DNA of 64,000 nt from Streptomyces sp. TG1A-8 (GTDB taxonomy: Bacteria; Actinomycetota; Actinomycetes; Streptomycetales; Streptomycetaceae): contig NZ_JASTLB010000001.1 in NCBI RefSeq assembly GCF_030499535.1, positions 4,216,001 through 4,280,000 on the forward strand. The letters are read 5' to 3'. Position 1 is the first letter of the stretch. Each line of letters starts with the position of its first letter. The position numbers and the translations under genes are program-made. Shown here in pieces: positions 17,189-26,125 of the stretch. The notes beneath the pieces are model-generated. The model was not told where the DNA came from, ran no database searches, and worked only from the letters and a program-made list of their open reading frames with translations.

Positions 17189-18916
17189 ATGACCCAGCCG
17201 CCCGACCAGCCGCCGCGGGGCGGCTTCGGAGCACCGCAGGACCAGCCGCCGCGGGGCGGCGGATTCGGCGCCCCGCAGACCCCGCCACCGCCACCGCCCC
17301 AGCCCCCGCGGCCCGGTTACGGCCACCCCCAGCAGCCCGGCCCCTACGCCCAGCCGGGTCCCTACGCCCAGCCCGGCCCGTACGGCCAGGCCCCGCAGCC
17401 CGGCCCGTACGCGCCCCAGCCCGGCTACGGCTACCCGCAGCAGCCGCCGTACCCGGGTCCGCCCGGCACCCCGCCCGGCGGGCGGGGCCCGTCCGGGCGC
17501 AGGACGGCCCTGATCGCCGGTGCCGCGGTGGCCGCGCTGCTGGTCGTCGGCGGCACCGTGTACGCGGTCACGGGCGGCGACGACGGCGGTGCGAAGAAGC
17601 CGGCCGCCCGGTCCAGTGGTGACGGCGGGCAGTCCGCGACCGCCGCGCCGGTCAATCCCGGTGACGGCAGCGGCGACGGCGGCGAGGACCCCGACGACCT
17701 CAACGCGGGCCGCGCGTCCGGCGAGGCGAAGGTGCTCTGGTACAAGTCGGCCCCGGACGCCCCCGGGTCGGGCGCCGACGCACCCGGCATGTGGATCACC
17801 GGCAGGACCGCGGTGAAGGCGGCGTACAAGCAGGTCCTCGCCTACGACGTCGGCGACGGCAACCCCGCCTGGGACCCGATCGCCTTCCCGCAGAAGATCT
17901 GCGCGGTCACCCCGGGCCAGTCGGCCGACGGCAAGGTCGTCGTGGCCTACATGAGCGGCGTCAGCGACCGCGCCAAGTGCAACCAGCTCCAGCAGATCGA
18001 CCTCGGCACCGGCAAGAAGGGCTGGAGCGGCGAGGTCGCCGACGGCGGGCTGTTCGACAGCGCGCTCAACGTCGAACTGAGCATCAGCGGCAGGACGCTG
18101 ATGGTGGGCCGCTCGCAGTCGGGCACGGCGTACGACATCGACAGCGGCAAGAAGCTGTACGACAAGAAGAAGTACGGCACGAACTGCTTCCCGGTCGCGT
18201 TCGCGGGCGGCGAGGGCCGACTGGTCCAGGTGGCGTCCTGCGACGCCGCCGGCAGCGACGAGCACGACGAGATCCAGGAACTCGACCCGGCCACCGGCAG
18301 GGCCACGTGGACGCAGCCGGTCAAGAAGGGCTGGCGGGTCGCGCGGACGTACTCCCTCGACCCGCTCGTGGTCTACCTGACCAACGAGGACAAGAAGGCC
18401 TGGAACATCTCCACCATCGGCGCCGGCGGCACCTTCCGCTCCGAGGTCAAGGTGGACGAGAAGTTCGCCCCCCGCTGCGGCTGGGCCATCCTCGAACGCG
18501 ACCTGCAGGGCTGCCAGGGCGTCGCCGTGGACGCCGACACGCTCTACCTGCCCACGGACGCGACGACCGGCGCCAACGAGATCGTCGCCATCGGCCTCGC
18601 CGACGGCAAGGAGAAGTGGCGCGTCAAGTCGCCCACGGACGAGTCGATGTCGCCGCTGAAGGTGGAGGGCGGCAGGCTCGTCGCCTATGTGCGGCCGTCC
18701 TACGACGCCGGCGGCCAGGTGGTGTCGATCCCGGTCACGGGCTCCTCCCACACCCCCGCCAAGCTGCTGCAGAACCCCGCGGGCACCGCCGAGATCGAGA
18801 ACACCTTCTACAACGGTGCCGTCGACTGGTCCGGCGGGCGCTTCTTCATCTCCTCCACCCGGCTGTCCGGCAACGACGACTCGAAGGAGAAGCTGATGAT
18901 GGCCTTCGGCAAGTGA
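17189..18916 (+). CDS. Membrane-anchored PQQ-type beta-propeller protein with Pro-rich cytoplasmic tail, copy 1
   Basis: 575 residues. A cytoplasmic tail of about 105 residues is built from PGPYAQ / PGYGYPQQ repeats. One membrane span follows (ALIAGAAVAALLVVGGTVYAV, about 107-127), then a Gly/Ser/Asp-rich linker and an extracytoplasmic domain of about 400 residues with repeated short blades such as LDPATGRATW and IGLADGKEKW, the pattern of PQQ-like/quinoprotein propellers (without evidence for PQQ binding). Four or more Cys suggest disulfides. ATG at 17189 follows GGGGGAAGAG. A second copy lies immediately downstream. Function unknown; an envelope-scaffold or sensing role is only a guess. Confidence 0.85.
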   Translation: MTQPPDQPPRGGFGAPQDQPPRGGGFGAPQTPPPPPPQPPRPGYGHPQQPGPYAQPGPYAQPGPYGQAPQPGPYAPQPGYGYPQQPPYPGPPGTPPGGRGPSGRRTALIAGAAVAALLVVGGTVYAVTGGDDGGAKKPAARSSGDGGQSATAAPVNPGDGSGDGGEDPDDLNAGRASGEAKVLWYKSAPDAPGSGADAPGMWITGRTAVKAAYKQVLAYDVGDGNPAWDPIAFPQKICAVTPGQSADGKVVVAYMSGVSDRAKCNQLQQIDLGTGKKGWSGEVADGGLFDSALNVELSISGRTLMVGRSQSGTAYDIDSGKKLYDKKKYGTNCFPVAFAGGEGRLVQVASCDAAGSDEHDEIQELDPATGRATWTQPVKKGWRVARTYSLDPLVVYLTNEDKKAWNISTIGAGGTFRSEVKVDEKFAPRCGWAILERDLQGCQGVAVDADTLYLPTDATTGANEIVAIGLADGKEKWRVKSPTDESMSPLKVEGGRLVAYVRPSYDAGGQVVSIPVTGSSHTPAKLLQNPAGTAEIENTFYNGAVDWSGGRFFISSTRLSGNDDSKEKLMMAFGK

Positions 18917-19007
18917 GCCCCGGCCCGCTTCCCGGTCCGTCCACCGGCCCCTGCCCCGCCGTCGTCCCGCCGTCCGGCCCCGAGCGCTTCACCGAGGTAC
19001 CCCCGCC

Positions 19008-20843
19008 ATGACCCAGCCGCCCCCACCGCCGAACCAGCCGCCGAACCAGCCCCCGCAGCCGCCGCAGGGCGGTTTCGGCCCGCCCCGGGACCAGCCGCCC
19101 GCACCCCCCGCGGCCCCGCCGGCCGCCCCGCCGAGCCTGCAGAAGGGCCCGCAGCCCGGGTACGGCCACCCGCAGCAGCCGGGCGGCGAGCCGCCCCAGC
19201 AGCCGCAGCCGGGCTACGGCTACCCGCACGCGCCCCAGGCCCCGCAGCCGCCCCAGCCCCCCGCGGGCCACGGCTACCCCGGCCAGCCGTACAACCCGTA
19301 CGCCCAGCAGCCCCCGGCCCCCGGCCAGCCGCCCCACCCGTACGCCCAGCCCGGCTACGGCTACCCGGGCCGGCCGACCGTGCCGATGCCGCCGCAGCCC
19401 GTGCCGTCCGGCGGCGGCCGGAACAGCGCGGCGGTGGCCATCGTCGTCTCGGCGCTCGTCGCGATCGCCCTGATCATCGGCGGCGGGGTCTGGTACGCCA
19501 AGTCCTCCGGCGACGACGGCAAGAAGCAGGACACCGCCGGCACCGCCGGCACGGACGACAAGGGCGGCACCGGGGGCACGACGTCCGGCGGCCGGGAGGA
19601 GGTGCCCTCGAACACCGCCTCTAAGGTCCTCTTCGAGGTCCCGATGCCCAAGACGGACGACACCGTCGTCACGTCGGGCTCCTGGCTGACCGACACGGTG
19701 TACGCCAAGGCCGGGATCGCCGAGATCGTCGGTTACGACCCCGCCAAGGGCACCAAGCTGTGGACGATCAAGCTGCCCGGCCCGGTGTGCACGGCCAGCG
19801 AGCACGTCACCGACAACGGCAGGACCGCGGTCGTCTTCCAGCCGAAGATGCCCGCGAAGAACTCCTCCGCCGGCTGCAGCCAGGTCGCCGCCATCGACCT
19901 CGCCGCGGGCAAGAAGCTGTGGACCAGGTCGGTGGAGTCCGGTGACTACCCGGTCACCTTCCAGAACGTGACCGTCGCCCAGCACACCGTCGCGGTCGGC
20001 AGCACCGACGGCGGCGCCGCGTTCGACATCGACACGGCCAAGGCGCTGTGGCGGCCGAAGCCGGGCGACTCCTGCTACGACGCCGGGTACGGCGGCGGCA
20101 CCAAGCTGGTCGCGGTCCGCAAGTGCGGCAGCTACGACAACCGCCAGCTGCACATCCAGACCATCGACCCGCGGACCGGGAAGGTGATCTCCGAGTACGA
20201 GATGGCCGCGGGCATCGAGTACGCCGGCATCGTCTCCACCGACCCGCTCGTGGTGGCCGCCGACGTCGGCGACAGCGCGGGCGACGGCAGCGGCATCTCG
20301 GACTACTTCTCCATCGACAACAGGACCGGCAAGCTGCTCACCCGCATCTCCGCGCCCGGCGACGAATACGGCGGCCGGTGCGACGACATCAGCCGCATCG
20401 AGGACTGCAAGGAGGTCGTCGCCGGCAACGGCAGGCTGTACGTGCCCACCGAGGAGCACGAGGGCAGCGGCGACTACTCCCGGACCAACGAGATCATCGC
20501 CTTCGACCTGGCCACGGGCAAGCAGACCGGCCAGCGCCTGGAGGCCGGCGACGGCTCCACGCTCTCCCCGCTGCGCATGGACGGCACCGACCTGCTCGCC
20601 TACAAGCGCCCGCCGTACGACAAGGGCGGCCAGATCGTCAGCGTCGACGGCGGCTCCTTCAAGGCGACCACGCTGCTGCAGAACCCGGCCACGCGGGGCG
20701 TCAGGGACGCGGAGACCAGCATGCTGCCCGACTTCGCGGAGATCCTCTACGCCAAGGGCCGGCTGTTCATGTCGGCCGTGTACGCCGACAAGTCCTCCTA
20801 CGGCGACGACGACCTGGTGATCGCCTTCGGCACGGACGGCTGA
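19008..20843 (+). CDS. Membrane-anchored PQQ-type beta-propeller protein with Pro-rich cytoplasmic tail, copy 2
   Basis: 611-residue paralogue of the previous gene with the same order: Pro/Gln/Tyr-rich tail (residues 1-135, with GYGYP and PYAQQ repeats), one membrane span (VAIVVSALVAIALIIGGGVWYA, about 144-165), Gly/Thr-rich linker, then an extracytoplasmic propeller with blades like YDPAKGTKLW, IDLAAGKKLW, IDTAKALW and IDPRTGKVI. The copies are clearly diverged, so the duplication is old. ATG at 19008 lies 91 bases after the first copy with GAGGTA upstream; no terminator separates them, so co-transcription is likely. Followed by a 17-bp hairpin. Confidence 0.85.
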   Translation: MTQPPPPPNQPPNQPPQPPQGGFGPPRDQPPAPPAAPPAAPPSLQKGPQPGYGHPQQPGGEPPQQPQPGYGYPHAPQAPQPPQPPAGHGYPGQPYNPYAQQPPAPGQPPHPYAQPGYGYPGRPTVPMPPQPVPSGGGRNSAAVAIVVSALVAIALIIGGGVWYAKSSGDDGKKQDTAGTAGTDDKGGTGGTTSGGREEVPSNTASKVLFEVPMPKTDDTVVTSGSWLTDTVYAKAGIAEIVGYDPAKGTKLWTIKLPGPVCTASEHVTDNGRTAVVFQPKMPAKNSSAGCSQVAAIDLAAGKKLWTRSVESGDYPVTFQNVTVAQHTVAVGSTDGGAAFDIDTAKALWRPKPGDSCYDAGYGGGTKLVAVRKCGSYDNRQLHIQTIDPRTGKVISEYEMAAGIEYAGIVSTDPLVVAADVGDSAGDGSGISDYFSIDNRTGKLLTRISAPGDEYGGRCDDISRIEDCKEVVAGNGRLYVPTEEHEGSGDYSRTNEIIAFDLATGKQTGQRLEAGDGSTLSPLRMDGTDLLAYKRPPYDKGGQIVSVDGGSFKATTLLQNPATRGVRDAETSMLPDFAEILYAKGRLFMSAVYADKSSYGDDDLVIAFGTDG

Positions 20844-20895
20844 CCCGTACGCCCCCGGCGCTTCCGTGCGCCGGGGCGGACGGCCAGGGGCGACC

Positions 20896-20934
20896 GGGAA
20901 GTGCCCCGGATCTCCTCGATCCGGGGCACTTCCC
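20896..20934 (+). terminator. Strong hairpin terminator after the beta-propeller pair
   Basis: Perfect 17-bp arms (GGGAAGTGCCCCGGATC and complement) around TCCTC. Confidence 0.85.
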
Positions 20935-21073
20935 GTCCATAGCGGCAGCACCGGGGCGCACGAGCGTGTAGCTTCCAGGGGGCACGGGGGGCGGAGGCCG
21001 CGAGCCCCCTGTCCGTGCGGACGGGGGGCGTCCATAGTGGGGCATCCACGGGCGGGGACTGAGGGGGTGCTCT

Positions 21074-21748
21074 GTGGGAGTGCGGCTCATGGTCGTGGAC
21101 GACCACCGTCTGCTCGCGGAGGCGCTCGCCTCGGCGCTGAAGCTGCGCGGGCACCGGGTCCTCGCGGCGGCGGCACCGGCGGCGGGGGCCGCCGAGCTGG
21201 TGATCGCGCGGGCGCCCGAGGTGTGCCTGCTGGGCACGGCGGCGCCGGCCGGGCCCGGGGTGTTCGACCCGGTGGTGCGGATCAAGCGGGAGCGGCCGCA
21301 GGTGGCGGTGGTGGTGCTGGGGCCGGTGCCGTCCCCGCGGGGCATCGCGGCGGCCTTCGCGGCGGGGGCGTCGGGGTACGTGCGGCACGACGAGCGCATC
21401 GAGGGCGTGGAGCGGGCGATCGCCAAGGCGCGGGCGGGGGAGGCGGCGGTCGCCCCGCAACTGCTCCAGGGGGCGTTCGGCGAGCTGCTCAACCCGGCGG
21501 CCCAGCCCGATGACGAGGGCCGGCGCCTGCTGCAGGTGCTCACCCCGCGCGAGGTGGAGGTCCTGGTCCGGGTCGCCGACGGCGAGGGCACCCGGCTCAT
21601 CGCGGCCGGCATGGGGATAGCACCCAGCACCGCGCGCACCCACGTGCAGCGGGTCCTGGTGAAACTGGGAGTGGGCTCCCGCCTGGAGGCGGCGGCCCTG
21701 GCCGCCCGCACGGGCCTGCTGGACAGGGCGAGAGGGCCGGAGTCCTGA
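21074..21748 (+). CDS. Atypical NarL/LuxR-type response regulator lacking the phosphoacceptor Asp
   Basis: 224 residues with a receiver domain (1-120) and a LuxR-type HTH (LTPREVEVLVRVADG and following, about 155-215). The acidic pair D9-D10 is present (VVDDH), but the position of the phosphorylated Asp at the end of strand 3 is Gly54 (VCLLGTAAP) and the conserved Lys of GYxxK is Arg. It therefore cannot be controlled by ordinary His-Asp phosphotransfer, and no kinase gene is adjacent. GTG at 21074 has GAGGGGG upstream. The stop codon forms the loop of a 17-bp terminator. Confidence 0.88.
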   Translation: MGVRLMVVDDHRLLAEALASALKLRGHRVLAAAAPAAGAAELVIARAPEVCLLGTAAPAGPGVFDPVVRIKRERPQVAVVVLGPVPSPRGIAAAFAAGASGYVRHDERIEGVERAIAKARAGEAAVAPQLLQGAFGELLNPAAQPDDEGRRLLQVLTPREVEVLVRVADGEGTRLIAAGMGIAPSTARTHVQRVLVKLGVGSRLEAAALAARTGLLDRARGPES

Positions 21749-21765
21749 GGACTCCGGCCCTCTCG
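21729..21765 (+). terminator. Terminator whose loop is the stop codon of the response regulator
   Basis: A perfect 17-bp stem flanks the trinucleotide TGA at 21746-21748, which is the stop codon of the upstream gene; the left arm therefore encodes the last residues. It also faces the end of the convergent membrane-protein gene and may work in both directions. Confidence 0.85.
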
Positions 21766-21816
21766 CCCCCGGGGGGCGGGGGCCGCGTGACCGGCCCCGC
21801 CCCCGCCGGCCCCGCG

Positions 21817-22188
21817 CTATCCGGCCGAACCCCGCTCCTCCTCCGGGGGGAGCGGCGGCGGGGTGGGCCGCAGCTTCAGCCAGGCCAGGAAGAAGACGCC
21901 CAGGAGCAGCATGCCGATGCCGGTCCACAGGTTGATGTTGACGCCCTGGGCCTTGTCGATGGCGGATCGGGAGTCGGTGATCCCGGCGATCGTGACGATG
22001 ACGCCGTACAGGACGAACAGCCCGCCGATAATGCGCCGCAGGTCGAAGATGCGGGCGGCGGTCGCCGACTTGCCCTCCAGCTCGGTGACCTCCCGCGCGA
22101 CGTCCTGCTCGGAGTAGCCGGAGCGGCCGGAGTCGCCGGGGCCCTGCCCGGGCTGGGGCTCGGGCCGACGGTCGGAGTGATCGGTCAT
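21817..22188 (-). CDS. Small two-span membrane protein linked to the sodium/solute symporter
   Basis: 123 residues. A hydrophilic N-terminus (about 45 residues) is followed by two hydrophobic segments (IIGGLFVLYGVIVTIAGI and LWTGIGMLLLGVFFLAWL) and a Pro/Glu-rich tail. It starts 21 bases after the symporter gene on the same strand, so it is probably co-transcribed and may be an accessory of the transporter. No family is recognised beyond Streptomyces hypothetical proteins. Confidence 0.82.
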   Translation of the reverse strand: MTDHSDRRPEPQPGQGPGDSGRSGYSEQDVAREVTELEGKSATAARIFDLRRIIGGLFVLYGVIVTIAGITDSRSAIDKAQGVNINLWTGIGMLLLGVFFLAWLKLRPTPPPLPPEEERGSAG

Positions 22189-22209
22189 GGTTTCCTCATC
22201 CTCCCGCGA

Positions 22210-23901
22210 TCAGATCGAGAACGGGATGTAGCAGGCGGCGGCGAGGACGACCGCGCCCCAGCCCAGCAGGGCCGGCTTGCGGTACCAGGCGTCGTCGCCG
22301 GCGGCGGGCGCCTCGGACATACCGGGGGAGCGGGTGCCGTAGACCAGGCCCTGCAGTTCCTCGGCCGACTTCGGCTTGGTGAACAGGGACACCGCGACCA
22401 TGACGACCGCGCCGGCGACGAAGCCCGCGATGGCGGAGACGAAGTTGGCGCCCTGGTCGGAGGGGATGTCGACGATGCCCTGCTTGTAGATCACGAAGTA
22501 GTTGACCATCGCGGTCACGGTGCCGGCCAGCAGACCCCAGAAGCCGGACTTCATCGACGCCCGCTTCCAGAACATGCCGACGATGAAGACGACGAACATC
22601 GGCACGTTGAAGAAGGAGAACAGCGTCTGCAGGTAGCTCATGATGTTCGAGAACGACGACGCCAGGAACGCGGTGCCGATCGAGGCGAGGACACCGATGA
22701 CGGTGATCAGCCGGCCGAAGCGGACGTAGTACGCGTCCTCCCGGCCCTTGACCACGTACCGGGCCCAGATGTCGTTGGTGAACACGGTGTTGAACGACGA
22801 CACGTTGGCGGCCATGCCGGCCATGAACGCGGCGAGCAGACCGGTGACCGCGATGCCGAGCACGCCGTTGGGCAGCAGCTCCTGCATCAGGTAGGGGATG
22901 GCGTCGTTGTACTGCAGGTCCGAGCCGGCGGTGCCGATCCTCGGCACGAGCGCGGCGGCGACCAGGCCCGGGATCATCACCAGGAAGACGATGAAGATCT
23001 TCGGGTAGGCGGCGATGAGCGGGGTGCGCTGGCCGGCGGAGAGGTTCTTCGCGGACAGGGCGCGCTGCACCTCGGCGAAGTTGGTGGTCCAGTAGCCGAA
23101 GGAGAGCACGAAGCCCAGGCCGAGGACGATGGTCAGCCAGTTGGCGCCCAGCGGGTTGACGCTGCCGATGCCGGTGCCGCCCCAGGCCGTGGTGAAGTCG
23201 GGCCCGTGGGCGGCGGTGAGCTTGTCGGTCAGGCCGCCCCAGCCGCCGACCTTCTTCAGGCCGAGCACGGTGATCGGGATGAGGGCGGCGAGGATCACGA
23301 AGAACTGCAGCACCTCGTTGTAGATCGCCGAGGACAGACCGCCCAGGGTGATGTACGCGAGCACGAAGGCGCCGGCGACCACGATGGCCACCCACTGCGG
23401 CCAGCCCAGCAGCGCCTCGACGACGATCGCGAGGGCGTACAGGTTGACGCCGGCGATCAGGATGGCCGCGAAGGCGAACAGGACCGAACTGAGCAGGTGG
23501 GCGGCCTTGTCGAAGCGCAGCAGCAGGAACTCGGGGACCGAGCGGACCTTGCTGCCGTAGTAGAAGGGCATCATGACCAGGCCGAGGAAGACCATGGCCG
23601 GGATGGCGCCGATCCAGTACCAGTGCACGGTGTAGGCGCCGTACTGGGCGCTGTTGGCGGCCATGCCCAGGATCTCGGTGGCCGCCAGGTTCGCCGAGAT
23701 GAAGGCGAGGCCGGTGATCCAGGCGGGCAGCGAGCGTCCGGACAGGAAGAAGTCGAGGCTGGTCTTCACCGAGCGACGGGCGGCGAAACCGATGCCGAGG
23801 ACGACCACGAAGTAGATCGCCAGGATCGTGTAGTCCAGCCAGTTGGTGGGGAGCCGTAGCTCCGCCGCCAGCTCTGTGGTGGCGTATGTGGGGGTTTGCA
23901 T
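22210..23901 (-). CDS. Sodium:solute symporter (SSS family), probable galactose/sugar transporter
   Basis: 563 residues with about 14 membrane spans in the LeuT-like SSS arrangement. Sugar-transporter (SGLT/vSGLT) features are seen: ANLAATEILGM in TM1, and YWTTNFAEVQRALSAK, which aligns with the region of vSGLT that holds the sugar-binding Asn and Gln and the following Lys. It lies divergent to galTEK, sharing a 203-base control region, so uptake of galactose with Na+ is the likely job. ATG at 23901. The gene is followed by a small membrane protein. Confidence 0.88.
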   Translation of the reverse strand: MQTPTYATTELAAELRLPTNWLDYTILAIYFVVVLGIGFAARRSVKTSLDFFLSGRSLPAWITGLAFISANLAATEILGMAANSAQYGAYTVHWYWIGAIPAMVFLGLVMMPFYYGSKVRSVPEFLLLRFDKAAHLLSSVLFAFAAILIAGVNLYALAIVVEALLGWPQWVAIVVAGAFVLAYITLGGLSSAIYNEVLQFFVILAALIPITVLGLKKVGGWGGLTDKLTAAHGPDFTTAWGGTGIGSVNPLGANWLTIVLGLGFVLSFGYWTTNFAEVQRALSAKNLSAGQRTPLIAAYPKIFIVFLVMIPGLVAAALVPRIGTAGSDLQYNDAIPYLMQELLPNGVLGIAVTGLLAAFMAGMAANVSSFNTVFTNDIWARYVVKGREDAYYVRFGRLITVIGVLASIGTAFLASSFSNIMSYLQTLFSFFNVPMFVVFIVGMFWKRASMKSGFWGLLAGTVTAMVNYFVIYKQGIVDIPSDQGANFVSAIAGFVAGAVVMVAVSLFTKPKSAEELQGLVYGTRSPGMSEAPAAGDDAWYRKPALLGWGAVVLAAACYIPFSI

Positions 23902-23952
23902 GAGTACTCGCTTCGTTGCGCGAACTGATCCAGTGCGGAACCTACGCCTCTG

Positions 23953-23969
23953 TGTTCAGTGATTGAACA
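23953..23969. promoter_or_regulatory. Palindrome in the symporter-galT control region
   Basis: Perfect inverted repeat TGTTCA-GTGAT-TGAACA, 52-68 bases upstream of the symporter start and about 136 bases from galT. The surrounding 100 bases are markedly AT-rich for this genome and carry direct repeats GATTGTG (23992, 24037) and GTGATCG (23996, 24011). The corresponding S. lividans galP1 promoter is known to be galactose-induced and glucose-sensitive. Operator function is inferred. Confidence 0.5.
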
Positions 23970-24104
23970 GTTCGAGTGGTGTTCTTTGTTGGATTGTGAT
24001 CGTCAGTGGGGTGATCGAGTGTGGTGTGTTATGTTTGATTGTGTTGAGTACATGGGTCCACAAGCCCAGGCGAGCCCCTCGGGGCGGCGGACAAGGAGCC
24101 CGGC

Positions 24105-25166
24105 GTGAAGAAGACCTCGACCCGGCTGGCCGACGGTCGTGAGCTGATCTACTACGACCTCCGCGACGACAGCGTGCGCGACGCCGCCGACCGGCGCCCG
24201 CTGGAGCGGACCGTCACCACGTCCGAGATCCGCCGGGACGTGCTGCTCGGCGACGCGGTGGCCGTCGCCTCGCACCGCCAGGGCCGCACCTACCACCCGC
24301 CGGCCGACGAGTGCCCGCTGTGCCCGACGCGCGGCGGGCGCCTCAGTGAGATCCCGGACTCCTCCTACGACGTCGTCGTCTTCGAGAACCGTTTCCCCTC
24401 GCTCGCCGGCGACTCCGGCCGCTGCGAGGTCGTCTGCTTCACCTCCGACCACGACGCCTCCTTCGCGGACCTGACCGGGGAACAGGCGCGGCTGGTGCTG
24501 GACGCGTGGACGGACCGCACGTCGGAGCTGTCCCATCTGCCCTCCGTGGAGCAGGTCTTCTGTTTCGAGAACCGGGGTGCCGAGATCGGGGTGACGCTGG
24601 GCCACCCGCACGGACAGATCTACGCCTACCCCTTCACCACCCCCCGCACCGCCCTGATGCTCCGCTCGCTCGCCGCCCACCGGGAGGCGAACGGCGGGCA
24701 GAACCTGTTCGACGCCGTCCTGGAACGGGAACTCGCCGGGGAGCGGGTCGTCCTGGAGGGTGAACACTGGGCGGCCTTCGTGCCGTACGCGGCGCACTGG
24801 CCGTACGAGGTCCACCTGTACCCGAAGCGCCGCGTGCCCGACCTGCTCGCGCTCGACGAGGCCGCGCGCGCGGAGTTCCCCCGGGTCTACCTGGAACTCC
24901 TCAAGCGCTTCGACCGTATCTTCGGTGAGGGCGAGCCTCCGACGCCGTACATCGCGGCCTGGCACCAGGCCCCGTTCGGCGCGCTGCCGGCGTTCGACGG
25001 CGTGTCGCGGGACGACTTCGCGCTCCACCTCGAGCTTTTCACCATCCGCCGTACTTCCGGCAAGCTGAAGTTCCTCGCGGGTTCCGAGTCCGGCATGAAC
25101 GTGTTCATCAACGACGTGCCGCCGGAGCGCGCGGCCGAGCGACTGCGAGAGGTAGCGAGTTCATGA
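24105..25166 (+). CDS. galT: Galactose-1-phosphate uridylyltransferase GalT
   Basis: 353 residues; Leloir pathway enzyme that exchanges UMP between UDP-glucose and galactose-1-phosphate. The active site H167-P-H169-G-Q171 is intact, with H169 the uridylylated residue, and C70-x2-C73 provides part of the zinc site. GTG at 24105 follows ACAAGGAG. First gene of galT-galE-galK; it ends with an ATGA overlap with galE. The promoter region upstream resembles galP1 of S. lividans in position and AT content. Confidence 0.96.
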   Translation: MKKTSTRLADGRELIYYDLRDDSVRDAADRRPLERTVTTSEIRRDVLLGDAVAVASHRQGRTYHPPADECPLCPTRGGRLSEIPDSSYDVVVFENRFPSLAGDSGRCEVVCFTSDHDASFADLTGEQARLVLDAWTDRTSELSHLPSVEQVFCFENRGAEIGVTLGHPHGQIYAYPFTTPRTALMLRSLAAHREANGGQNLFDAVLERELAGERVVLEGEHWAAFVPYAAHWPYEVHLYPKRRVPDLLALDEAARAEFPRVYLELLKRFDRIFGEGEPPTPYIAAWHQAPFGALPAFDGVSRDDFALHLELFTIRRTSGKLKFLAGSESGMNVFINDVPPERAAERLREVASS

Positions 25167-26125
25167 AGTACCTGGTGACAGGCGGCGCGGGATACGTGGG
25201 CAGTGTCGTGGCCCAGCACCTGGTGGAGGCCGGCCACGAGGTCACCGTCCTCGACAACCTCTCCACCGGCTTCCGCGAGGGCGTGCCCGCCGGGGCGGCG
25301 TTCGTCGAGGGCGACATCCGCGACGCCGCCAAGTGGCTGGACGCCTCCTACGACGGCGTGCTGCACTTCGCCGCCTTCTCGCAGGTCGGCGAGTCGGTGG
25401 TGAAGCCGGAGAAGTACTGGGAGAACAACGTCGGCGGCAGCATGGCGCTGCTCGGCGCGATGCGCGAGGCGGGCGTGCGCCGGCTCGTGTTCTCCTCCAC
25501 CGCGGCCACGTACGGCGAGCCCGAGCAGGTCCCGATCCGCGAAACGGCGCCCACCTCGCCGACCAACCCCTACGGCGCCTCCAAGCTCGCCGTCGACCAC
25601 ATGATCACCAGCGAGGCGCACGCCCACGGCCTGGCCGCGGTGTCCCTGCGCTACTTCAACGTCGCCGGCGCCTACGGCGCCCACGGCGAGCGGCACGACC
25701 CCGAGTCGCACCTCATCCCGCTGGTCCTCCAGGTCGCCCAGGGCCGCCGCGACGCGATCTCCGTGTACGGCGACGACTACCCGACCCCGGACGGCACCTG
25801 CGTCCGCGACTACATCCACGTCGCCGACCTCGCCGAGGCCCACCTGCTGGCCCTGGACGCGGCCCGGCCGGGCGAGCACCTGATCTGCAACCTCGGCAAC
25901 GGCAACGGCTTCTCCGTCCGCGAGGTCATCGAGACCGTCCGCCGGGTCACCGGCCACCCGGTCCCCGAGGTCACCGCCCCGCGCCGCGGCGGCGACCCGG
26001 CGGTCCTGGTCGCCTCCGCCGACACCGCCCGCGAGAAGCTCGGCTGGACCCCGTCCCGCGCGGACCTCGCGGGGATCGTCGCGGACGCGTGGGAGTTCGC
26101 GCAGAACGTCACGAGGGAGCAGTAG
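25163..26125 (+). CDS. galE: UDP-glucose 4-epimerase GalE
   Basis: 320-residue short-chain dehydrogenase-type epimerase. NAD-binding GGAGYVG at residues 7-13, catalytic S112 region (SSTAATYG) and Y137-x3-K141 (NPYGASK) are present. It interconverts UDP-galactose and UDP-glucose both for galactose use and to supply UDP-galactose for glycans; in S. lividans a second constitutive promoter (galP2) supplies galE. Overlaps galT by four bases and galK by one. Confidence 0.96.
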   Translation: MKYLVTGGAGYVGSVVAQHLVEAGHEVTVLDNLSTGFREGVPAGAAFVEGDIRDAAKWLDASYDGVLHFAAFSQVGESVVKPEKYWENNVGGSMALLGAMREAGVRRLVFSSTAATYGEPEQVPIRETAPTSPTNPYGASKLAVDHMITSEAHAHGLAAVSLRYFNVAGAYGAHGERHDPESHLIPLVLQVAQGRRDAISVYGDDYPTPDGTCVRDYIHVADLAEAHLLALDAARPGEHLICNLGNGNGFSVREVIETVRRVTGHPVPEVTAPRRGGDPAVLVASADTAREKLGWTPSRADLAGIVADAWEFAQNVTREQ

